Shown here one piece after another: positions 7,627 through 13,827 of a DNA stretch of 14,323 nucleotides. Origin of the DNA: Oceanospirillaceae bacterium UBA1126 (GTDB taxonomy: Bacteria > Pseudomonadota > Gammaproteobacteria > Pseudomonadales > Balneatricaceae); the NCBI GenBank assembly GCA_002312935.1, contig DCAT01000035.1, positions 1,426-15,748 on the forward strand. Direction: 5' to 3'. Position numbers and translations under genes: made by a program. Below the pieces are notes generated by a model. The model saw only the letters and a list, made by a program, of their open reading frames with translations. It had not been told where the DNA came from and did no database searches. The number at the start of each line of letters is the position of its first letter. The stretch's first letter is position 1.

Positions 7627-8424
7627 TTAGCTAGTACTAATGAATTGCTGTAATAGTTCGTTGACTTCTCGGGCTTTCTCTACGGGCATCATGTGCCTAG
7701 CATTGGGTAAAATAAACACTTTGGCTAAGCTTATCTGATGTGCTAAAGCGCGGCTCATTGCTGGGGTGGAACCAGGGTCTAGTTCGCCAGTGGTGACTAA
7801 TGTAGGGCAAGTGATTTTGTTTAAATGACCTTGCATGGCAGTATCACCTTCACCAAATAAACGATAACAACGGCTATAGCTTGTTTTATGGTTAGATAAC
7901 ACGCAGGCCCTTAGTTGGGCGATGTAGGATGGATTTTTTTTAGTATATAGTGGGCTAAACCAACGGGTTAGGGCCTGATCTATATTGGCACTGGGTCCAT
8001 ATTGTTCTACTTCATGCACCCTTTTTAAAATGGCTTTACGCAAACTTTCATTACGATCAAACACTGAACTCATGATGGTTAGGCTGTGCAATTGATGGAT
8101 ATATTGAGTGGCAAATACTCCTGCTACAAGGCCCCCTAGGGAAAAGCCGATCAAATGCACCCGCTTAAGCTTTAAGTAATCCAACAAGTTGTCTAGTTGC
8201 TTAGCGAGGGTGCTCAGGCTAATGTCTGTTTGTGCATGAGGGCTTAATCCGTGGCCAAGCATGTCATAGGTAATGATATGGTGTTCAGCTTTTAACGCAT
8301 CTACTTGGCTTTGCCACAGGCTTAAGTCTAAACCTACGCCATGGATAAATACTACACTGCTTTTACCAAGCTTTGGCTTACCAAATGTTTGGTAGTGGGT
8401 GCCTAATGGGCAAAATAAAGACAT
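7627..8424 (-). CDS. Alpha/beta-fold hydrolase
   Basis: This 265-residue hydrolase of the MhpC/PcaD-like group has a complete catalytic apparatus: the oxyanion HGVG (residues 29-32), the nucleophile elbow GFSLGG (S95), the acid in GELDPGSTP (D216) and the base in NARHMMP (H244). A cap region lies at about residues 120-195. Members cleave C-C bonds, lactones or enamides. In trigonelline breakdown (TgnD) and vitamin B6 breakdown, a hydrolase of this class cleaves an N-acyl or N-formyl aminomethylene-succinate to release succinate semialdehyde. Its start overlaps the DUF1185 stop by one base (TAATG), so the two are made together. No signal peptide is seen, so it is cytoplasmic. Substrate is inferred from context only. 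Confidence 0.85.
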   Translation of the reverse strand: MSLFCPLGTHYQTFGKPKLGKSSVVFIHGVGLDLSLWQSQVDALKAEHHIITYDMLGHGLSPHAQTDISLSTLAKQLDNLLDYLKLKRVHLIGFSLGGLVAGVFATQYIHQLHSLTIMSSVFDRNESLRKAILKRVHEVEQYGPSANIDQALTRWFSPLYTKKNPSYIAQLRACVLSNHKTSYSRCYRLFGEGDTAMQGHLNKITCPTLVTTGELDPGSTPAMSRALAHQISLAKVFILPNARHMMPVEKAREVNELLQQFISTS

Positions 8425-9029
8425 TAAGCTTGGCTTTGATGTGCAGTTTTTTCTGCTGCAATTTCTTCCATATCGATATAGCGGTTGCCAATACGCGGGT
8501 GAGCGCGTCCACCATCTGAGCCACCCAGTACAATAATAATTTCATCAGCGGCTGGAGCGTCTTCAATGTGCATTTCTAAAGTGATGTAGTGGGATCGAAA
8601 ACCAGCATCATCTTTATGCATCATGGGAATTTGAATAGAGGTACCCGCTGGCCCACGTTTATTGGTAAAGCTTAAAAAGCTTTTTGCGTTAACGGCATCT
8701 CGGTAGTGGTTACCAAAACGTAATGTGTGAATAATGCCAGAGGCGTGCTCAATTTCACCATTTAGGCCAATCACAGCAGCTTTGCCGTAGGCCTCAATCG
8801 CGCCTCCATTGGGGAAGTGAGATAACATGGCAGCAACCATTTCCTTACCGAGTTCAGAGCACCCAGAAGTAATTTCTGGGCGGAGATTTTCTACAAAACC
8901 TTGGCCTGCCCATGGGTTTTTAATGACATAAGCTACGCCCACCATTTTAATAGGAGTGGAAGTGGATTTACCACCTTCAATGCGGATCTCTTCAATGCTG
9001 GTAACCACTTTACGTACTTCAAAATGCAT
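8424..9029 (-). CDS. DUF1185 / 'amino acid synthesis' family protein
   Basis: This 201-residue protein belongs to the AA_synth (DUF1185) family. Recognisable elements are the start (FEVRKVVTSIEEIRIEGG), the AYVIKNPWAG segment, a GKAAVIGLNGEIEHASGIIHTLRFG block, the middle KSFLSFTNKRGPAGTSIQIPMMHKDDAGFRSHY block (many conserved polar residues) and a late IIIVLGGSDGGRAHPRIG. The family name is historical and no member has, to my knowledge, a firmly established reaction; solved members have been described as having a chorismate-mutase-like fold related to RidA/YjgF proteins. Being sandwiched between the oxygenase and the hydrolase genes suggests it acts on the ring-opening product. AGGA lies seven bases before the ATG, and its stop overlaps the hydrolase start. 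Family confident, function unknown. Confidence 0.82.
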   Translation of the reverse strand: MHFEVRKVVTSIEEIRIEGGKSTSTPIKMVGVAYVIKNPWAGQGFVENLRPEITSGCSELGKEMVAAMLSHFPNGGAIEAYGKAAVIGLNGEIEHASGIIHTLRFGNHYRDAVNAKSFLSFTNKRGPAGTSIQIPMMHKDDAGFRSHYITLEMHIEDAPAADEIIIVLGGSDGGRAHPRIGNRYIDMEEIAAEKTAHQSQA

Positions 9030-9084
9030 ATTTTATTCCTGACTAAATCGAGCTGTAACGCTTCATTCAAATGACGTGTTGCTG

Positions 9085-10122
9085 TTAATTAAAATTAGGC
9101 ATAACTTTGTCTATAAACAACTGTAGAGATTTTTTCTTTTCACTATGGGACAGGCCGTTATCGCTCCAGAAACTAAATTGAGTCACACCCAGAGATTCAT
9201 AATGTTTAATTCGCTTTGTCACTTCTAAGGGGGTGCCAATGAGTAGGTTTTTATGTAAGTCATCTAAACCAAAACCAGGCAGTTCATCCATTTGTGTGTC
9301 TGTTAAGGGGTTTATAAATCCGTCCACAGGAACTTGATCATTTTTAAACCATGCATAAAAATAAGCGTACCAGTTGCGCAGGGCTTGAGCTCCTTTATGC
9401 CAATCTTCATCTTCTTCATGGACCCATGTGTGGCGTAAAGCCAAAAGCTGTGGTTTGGGTTTGTCTGGGTGATTAATACAGGCTTGCTTAAAACGTTCGC
9501 AAGCCAGCTCAATGGAAGCATCACCAGCGATAAGTGGTGTGATCATAACATTACAGTCGCTCTTCACCGCATAATCATGAGACTCTTGCTCTCGTGCAGC
9601 CACCCACATCGGTGGAAATGGCTGCTGTGTAACGCGTGGAATAGCTGTAGAAGTAGGGAAGGCATAGTGCTCACCATCATGGGCGTAGTCACCAGTCCAA
9701 AGTTTTTGCAATGCCGGAATCATTTCGCGCAATGGACCGCCTCCTTCTTTCGCGGTCATTTTGTCCGTCATACGATCAAATTCAGATTGATAGGCACCAC
9801 GAGCAATGCCAAAGTCAAGCCTGCCATTACTCATCATATCTACAAGTGACGCTTCACTAGCAAGACGAACAGGGTTCCAAAATGGGGCAACAATAGTGCC
9901 TAAACCCAAACGAATAGTCTTGGTAATTGGAGCCAGATAGGCCATAAAGTTAAGGGGGTTTGGGCATATAGTAAACTCCATCATGTGGTGCTCGCCGATC
10001 CACACAGTTTCAAACCCTGCCTTCTCCACCATCAGTGTGAGTTCGACTAACTCGTCAAATAGTTCTTTATGGGATTTAGTTGGGTCTGATCTTTCCATAT
10101 GGACAAATAAAGAAAATTTCAT
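9085..10122 (-). CDS. Luciferase-like (LLM class) flavin-dependent monooxygenase
   Basis: This 345-residue flavin monooxygenase has the bacterial-luciferase TIM-barrel fold. MKFSLFVHMER is the first strand, GEHHMMEF carries the two adjacent histidines (45-46) of the luciferase-type active site, and RLGLGTIVAPFWNPVRLASEA, SNGRLDFGIARGAYQSEF and PPMWVAAREQES are family blocks. Such enzymes use reduced FMN delivered by a separate reductase and O2; TgnA of trigonelline degradation is of this class and opens the pyridine ring. I chose the ATG at 10122 because CGGAG lies upstream at good spacing and the protein then begins at the first barrel strand; the reading from 10155 adds eleven atypical residues. 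It is the first gene of the catabolic cluster, 55 bases before DUF1185. No reductase gene is in the window. Confidence 0.87.
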   Translation of the reverse strand: MKFSLFVHMERSDPTKSHKELFDELVELTLMVEKAGFETVWIGEHHMMEFTICPNPLNFMAYLAPITKTIRLGLGTIVAPFWNPVRLASEASLVDMMSNGRLDFGIARGAYQSEFDRMTDKMTAKEGGGPLREMIPALQKLWTGDYAHDGEHYAFPTSTAIPRVTQQPFPPMWVAAREQESHDYAVKSDCNVMITPLIAGDASIELACERFKQACINHPDKPKPQLLALRHTWVHEEDEDWHKGAQALRNWYAYFYAWFKNDQVPVDGFINPLTDTQMDELPGFGLDDLHKNLLIGTPLEVTKRIKHYESLGVTQFSFWSDNGLSHSEKKKSLQLFIDKVMPNFN

Positions 10123-10142
10123 AACAAAGACTCCGCAAGCTG

Positions 10143-10183
10143 TGTGTACAATCAAAAATGTATACTTGTATTATGGTATACCA
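10143..10183. promoter_or_regulatory. Cluster of GTATAC/GTAC palindromes, candidate GntR operators
   Basis: Three short palindromes are centred at about 10147.5 (TGTGTACAAT), 10162.5 (ATGTATACTT) and 10178.5 (TGGTATACCA, a perfect 10-bp palindrome), spaced 15-16 bases apart. A fourth, TTGTACAA, is at 10250-10257. FadR/FCD-type GntR regulators bind T.GT(N0-3)AC.A sites; TGGTATACCA and TTGTACAA fit this pattern. They sit between the candidate promoter and the monooxygenase start, a position suited to repression. Binding by the GntR protein at 3392-4063 is inferred. Confidence 0.45.
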
Positions 10184-10197
10184 AACATGTGAACTGC

Positions 10198-10226
10198 ATT
10201 TTTTCACTGATCTATTAACATGTCAA
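10198..10226 (-). promoter_or_regulatory. Candidate sigma70 promoter for the monooxygenase operon
   Basis: On the minus strand a perfect -35 TTGACA (10221-10226) is followed after 17 bases by AAAAAT (10198-10203), a 4/6 match to the -10 box. Transcription would start near 10190, leaving a leader of about 70 bases that contains the GTATAC-type palindromes. The -35 is strong, the -10 weak, so an activator or a weak basal level is possible. Confidence 0.4.
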
Positions 10227-10316
10227 GTTTAGTCTTAGGTAGATATTTTTTGTACAATTGTCTAATCTTAGGTTACCTAGATCTATCTCATTTAAAACGT
10301 TCTGTAGGCGGTTCTT

Positions 10317-11567
10317 ATGTTTCAATCTTTTTTCCCTAATCCTCGATGGTTTTTTATTACGCTTATCGTTTGGGCAAGTTTATGTATTGGTGTTTGGTAT
10401 GGCTGGGGAGATCAGTTGGGAACCTTGTTAGGTTTTGAGCTACCAGCAGAAGACGCTGAACCAGTGCTCGGTTTGGGCCATTTTGTGAGCGCAGACTTTA
10501 TCTGGTTTTATCTCTATTACTTTACTACCCTAATGGTCTTTGGCCTAGTGTGGATGCGTATCTCACCTCACGAATGGCAACTGTGGTCAATTTTTGGTAC
10601 GGCTCTTATCTTGTTTAGCACCTATTTTTCGGTGCAGGTATCAGTGGCCATTAACACGTGGAGACGACCATTTTTTGATAGCATTCAGGCAGCACTTGCC
10701 GAACCAGGCAGCGTGACAGCCACACAGTTGTACGACCTTATTATTATCTTTGGTCAAATTGCATTTTTGGCGGTTATTGTCTTTGTAATGACAAGGTTCT
10801 TCGTTAGCCACTATATCTTTCGCTGGCGTATGGCTATGAACCAATTTTATGCCTCTAGGTGGACTCAGTTAAGGCAGGTTGAAGGTGCGGCGCAGCGAGT
10901 GCAAGAAGATACCATGCGTTTTGCCGGCATTATGGAAGGTTTGGGTGTGTCTTTAGTTGATGCCTTTATGACTTTGGTGGCCTTTTTACCAGTGCTCTGG
11001 TCGCTGTCTCAATATGTTACAGAGCTGCCTATAATTGGTGTTATCGCTTCACCATTATTCTATGCCGCTATTTTTTGGTCGATCTTTGGCACCATGCTCA
11101 TGGCGTTTGTTGGTATTAAACTGCCTGGTTTAGAGTTTCGTAATCAGCGTGTTGAAGCTGCCTATCGCAAAGAGTTGGTCTATGGAGAGGACCACGAAGA
11201 CCGCGCGCAACCATTAACGTTAACTGAGTTGTTTGGTAACGTGCGTAAAAATTACTTTCGGCTATATTTTCATTACATGTACTTTAACGTTGCTCGCAGT
11301 TTTTACTTACAGGCAGACAATTTATTTGCTTACATTATCCTCATTCCAACGATCGTTGCTGGCACCATTACCTTTGGTATTTTACAGCAGATATTGACGG
11401 CATTTGGACAGGTTAGTAATTCGTTCCAGTATTTGATCAATTCTTGGCCTACTATTGTTGAATTGATTTCTGTTCATAAACGTTTACAGTCGTTTGAGCG
11501 TGTGTTGCATGAAAAACCTCAAGTAGGTATCGATCTTCAGTACATAGAGAGCGGTGAAAGCGATTAA
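10317..11567 (+). CDS. sbmA: SbmA/BacA-like peptide transporter
   Basis: This 416-residue inner-membrane protein belongs to the SbmA/BacA family, which takes up proline-rich peptides, microcins and similar compounds using the proton gradient (E. coli SbmA has 406 residues). It has about eight hydrophobic segments and no nucleotide-binding domain, as expected. Family blocks visible are SVQVSVAINTWRRPFFDSIQ, the SHYIFRWRMAMNQFY segment, GAAQRVQEDTMRF, and the NVARSFYLQADNLFAYIILIPTIVAG stretch, followed by a C-terminal ISVHKRLQSFERVL helix. AGGCGG lies five bases upstream of the ATG. It is divergent from the catabolic operon, with about 194 bases between the two starts. The family call is firm; whether it belongs functionally to the catabolic cluster is doubtful. 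Confidence 0.88.
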   Translation: MFQSFFPNPRWFFITLIVWASLCIGVWYGWGDQLGTLLGFELPAEDAEPVLGLGHFVSADFIWFYLYYFTTLMVFGLVWMRISPHEWQLWSIFGTALILFSTYFSVQVSVAINTWRRPFFDSIQAALAEPGSVTATQLYDLIIIFGQIAFLAVIVFVMTRFFVSHYIFRWRMAMNQFYASRWTQLRQVEGAAQRVQEDTMRFAGIMEGLGVSLVDAFMTLVAFLPVLWSLSQYVTELPIIGVIASPLFYAAIFWSIFGTMLMAFVGIKLPGLEFRNQRVEAAYRKELVYGEDHEDRAQPLTLTELFGNVRKNYFRLYFHYMYFNVARSFYLQADNLFAYIILIPTIVAGTITFGILQQILTAFGQVSNSFQYLINSWPTIVELISVHKRLQSFERVLHEKPQVGIDLQYIESGESD

Positions 11568-11587
11568 GCCGAAGTGATACTTTTAAT

Positions 11588-11617
11588 GGGTGTGTGCTTT
11601 TAACAGATGCCACACCC
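11588..11617 (+). terminator. Possible terminator hairpin after the SbmA-like gene
   Basis: GGGTGTG and CACACCC pair around a loop, and GC/GC inside can extend the stem with one bulged T. Only three T follow on the plus strand, so termination would be modest. It lies 20 bases beyond the transporter stop and overlaps the stop codon of the convergent TetR gene. Confidence 0.4.
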
Positions 11618-12250
11618 TTTAAGTATGATGTGCTTAATCGAGTCAGCTGCTGAGGTGAAGGACTGCTCTGTTAACGTGGGTGTCTGAGTAGCAATGAGAA
11701 TTTGTGGCTCAAAGTCAGCGTAGTATTGGGTGCTTGCCCAGATCATAAAGATCACATGGGCTGGTTCTACGTCATCCATTTTTCCTTGGGCTACCCAACT
11801 TTCAAAAATGCTCATGCGTTGTTTAAACCACAGGCGATAATCTTGCTGCAGGTATGCGCTTAGGTGAGGTGCTCCACTTATCATTTCCTTGGCAAATAAA
11901 CGTGAGGCTGTAGGGTGAGTGCGGGAAAAATCCATTTTGGCGTCAATATAGCAGCTCAGTACGTCTGCCGGTTCATCGTGGCTAGCAAGCTCGTTGAATA
12001 TGGCATCCCACAGGTTGAGCGTGTTTTCCAACACTGCACCATAAAGGCCCAGTTTGTTAGAAAAGTAATAATGAATGTTAGCCTTGGGCACTTGAGCAGA
12101 CTCAGCGATGCGCTGCATAGTTGCACCACGAAAACCGTGGCAGGCGAATTCTGCTTCGGCAGCTTGCAAAATTAGTTCTCGGCTTTGTTCCCTTATACGG
12201 CCGGGTTTGTATGGTCCTCTCAAAATGCTTTCGGTCATAAGGTGTGCCAT
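11600..12250 (-). CDS. TetR-family regulator, RutR/YcdC type
   Basis: This 216-residue regulator (RutR of E. coli has 212) has a TetR DNA-binding domain (about residues 24-72, HTH in TMQRIAESAQVPKANIHYYFSNKLGLYGAVL) and a C-terminal domain of the YcdC/RutR type. The latter is shown by SRTHPTASRLFAKEMISGAPHL, the WVAQGKMDDVEPAHVIFMIWASTQYYADF segment, and the preceding acidic helices. E. coli RutR senses uracil or thymine and controls pyrimidine and purine genes. Here the gene is divergent from xdhA, pointing to control of purine oxidation. The start at 12250 has no clear Shine-Dalgarno; the ATG at 12238 is an alternative. Family and regulator type are well supported; ligand identity is inferred. 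Confidence 0.87.
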   Translation of the reverse strand: MAHLMTESILRGPYKPGRIREQSRELILQAAEAEFACHGFRGATMQRIAESAQVPKANIHYYFSNKLGLYGAVLENTLNLWDAIFNELASHDEPADVLSCYIDAKMDFSRTHPTASRLFAKEMISGAPHLSAYLQQDYRLWFKQRMSIFESWVAQGKMDDVEPAHVIFMIWASTQYYADFEPQILIATQTPTLTEQSFTSAADSIKHIILKGCGIC

Positions 12251-12278
12251 GAGTGACTAGATTAGTTGCTAAAATGCT

Positions 12279-12307
12279 AATGTATATCACCCATGACTCA
12301 GGGTCAA
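12279..12307 (-). promoter_or_regulatory. Candidate promoter of the TetR-family gene
   Basis: The minus strand reads TTGACC (12302-12307), 17 bases, then TACATT (12279-12284), close to sigma70 consensus at ideal spacing, about 28 bases upstream of the start at 12250. The -35 box coincides with a TGAC/GTCA inverted repeat at 12294-12306, so the regulator could repress itself. Confidence 0.5.
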
Positions 12308-12331
12308 ATGAAAAGTTGACTAAATGGACAG
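12294..12331. promoter_or_regulatory. RutR-box-like operators between tetR and xdhA
   Basis: TTGACTAAATGGACAG at 12316-12331 matches 11 of the 14 fixed positions of the known E. coli RutR site TTGACCANNTGGTCAA. A second inverted repeat, TGAC-N5-GTCA, lies at 12294-12306, and GTCAA (12303-12307) and TTGAC (12316-12320) form a further inverted pair. All sit in the 134-bp divergent gap, on the tetR promoter and upstream of xdhA. Together with the RutR-type regulator this supports a local purine-pathway control circuit; binding has to be shown. Confidence 0.5.
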
Positions 12332-12384
12332 GTATTGAGAAGATGACCCCCTAGCACCGTATATTAAAGCTTAGAGTAGCGCGA

Positions 12385-13827
12385 ATGCACCTATTATTAA
12401 ACAAAACGGCTATTGAGATAGTAGATCCAGCGGCAGACATCACCCTATTACAGTGGTTAAGAGAGTCTCAGCACTTAACAGCGACTAAAGAAGGCTGTGC
12501 CGTAGGAGACTGTGGCGCTTGCACAGTTATTGTGGGAGAGCTAGAGCATGGAGAAGCGGTGTATCGCAGTGTGAACGCTTGTATTGCACTCTTGGCCAGC
12601 CTCGATGGCTGCCACGTGATCACCCTTGATGTTTTGCAGGACTCTAACCTACATCCTGTGCAACGCGCTATGGTGGAATGCCACTCTAGCCAGTGTGGTT
12701 TTTGTAGCCCAGGGTTTGTGATGTCTCTAGTGGTTTGGTGGCTCAATACACCAGCCAATCAATTAACTACGCCTGAAGCTTTTGCGCAACATCGTCATGG
12801 TGTTGAGCTCGCATTATCAGGCAATTTATGTCGCTGTACTGGTTATCTTCCTATTCTTTTAGCTGCTGACCGATTAGCACCGATGGATCGAACAATGGAT
12901 CCTTTGTTTAATCAAATGGGTGGCTACGACCACTGCCTTGCTCACTTGAAAAGCATTGCGTCCCAATCTCAATCTCATGACCGAGACGCGCGTGCACAAG
13001 CCTATATGGCACCGTCTAGCCTTGAAGAATTAGCGCTAGCCTATGAGGCCTTTCCACAAACACGATTGGTAGCAGGGTCTACGGACTTGGCGCTAGGCAT
13101 TACCCATGGCCTTCAGTCTATTGAGCGTTTAATAGATGTTACTGGCGTTAAAGAACTCCAGTCAATTGAACAGCGTGACCACCATATTTATATTGGTGCA
13201 GGTGTGAGGCTAAGTGAGGTAGAAGCATTCTGTCAGGCACTATTGCCAGCCATGAGTGATTTATTGGGACGCTTTGCTTCACGTCAAGTTCGTAACCGTG
13301 CCACTCTGGTAGGTAATATTGCCAACAGTTCTCCTATTGCTGACATACCACCGTTATTACTAGTAATGGGTGCGAAATTAATCCTTCAGTGTGGTTTAAA
13401 CCAACGCACTATTCCGTTGAGTGAGTTTAACTTAGGTTATAAGAAAACCGCTTTAAAGAGTGGTGAATTTATTCACAGTGTTATATTGCCATTGCCTCTT
13501 AGTAGTCAACAGGTATCGGTGGAGAAAGTGAGTAAACGTGCCGAAGATGATATTTCTGCCACGTGTGTTGCCATGAGTATCACCTTGACGCATGGTGCTA
13601 TTACTCAGGTTAATATTGCCTGTGGGGGTATGGCAGCCATCCCAAAAATGGCTAATGAGACTCAAAGCCAATTGTTAGGTCAACCTTTAACACAGGAACT
13701 CGTTGCTCAAGTTCCCTTATGGCTTGCCCGAGACTATCAACCCATTGACGATATGAGAGCCAGTGCTGCCTACCGTCAGCAGGTGACTGCTAACCTCATT
13801 CAGGGTTTCTTAAAGGAGGCTATGTGA
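12385..13827 (+). CDS. xdhA: Xanthine dehydrogenase small subunit (two [2Fe-2S] plus FAD domain)
   Basis: This 480-residue subunit of the molybdenum enzyme xanthine dehydrogenase transfers electrons from the Mo centre to NAD+ through two iron-sulfur clusters and FAD. The plant-type cluster ligands are C38, C43 and C46 (CAVGDCGAC) and C66. The second cluster uses C104, C107 (CGFC), C149 and C151 (CRC). The FAD domain follows, from about residue 205, with AGSTDLALGIT, the SRQVRNRATLVGNIANSSPIAD block and a C-terminal CO-dehydrogenase-flavoprotein-like end. Length fits the bacterial XdhA fusion (about 480). It oxidises hypoxanthine/xanthine to urate together with XdhB, which starts at the last base of its stop codon. 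The upstream gap carries RutR-like boxes; a TTGAGA/TATATT pair (19-base spacing) may be its promoter. Confidence 0.92.
   Translation: MHLLLNKTAIEIVDPAADITLLQWLRESQHLTATKEGCAVGDCGACTVIVGELEHGEAVYRSVNACIALLASLDGCHVITLDVLQDSNLHPVQRAMVECHSSQCGFCSPGFVMSLVVWWLNTPANQLTTPEAFAQHRHGVELALSGNLCRCTGYLPILLAADRLAPMDRTMDPLFNQMGGYDHCLAHLKSIASQSQSHDRDARAQAYMAPSSLEELALAYEAFPQTRLVAGSTDLALGITHGLQSIERLIDVTGVKELQSIEQRDHHIYIGAGVRLSEVEAFCQALLPAMSDLLGRFASRQVRNRATLVGNIANSSPIADIPPLLLVMGAKLILQCGLNQRTIPLSEFNLGYKKTALKSGEFIHSVILPLPLSSQQVSVEKVSKRAEDDISATCVAMSITLTHGAITQVNIACGGMAAIPKMANETQSQLLGQPLTQELVAQVPLWLARDYQPIDDMRASAAYRQQVTANLIQGFLKEAM

Noticed and set aside
9469..9849. Plus-strand 126-residue open frame
   Set aside because: It is antisense to the monooxygenase gene, with no recognisable domain or ribosome binding site.
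10123..10155. Upstream start of the monooxygenase at 10155
   Set aside because: The extra residues do not fit the family and lie within the operator-like palindromes; CGGAG supports 10122.
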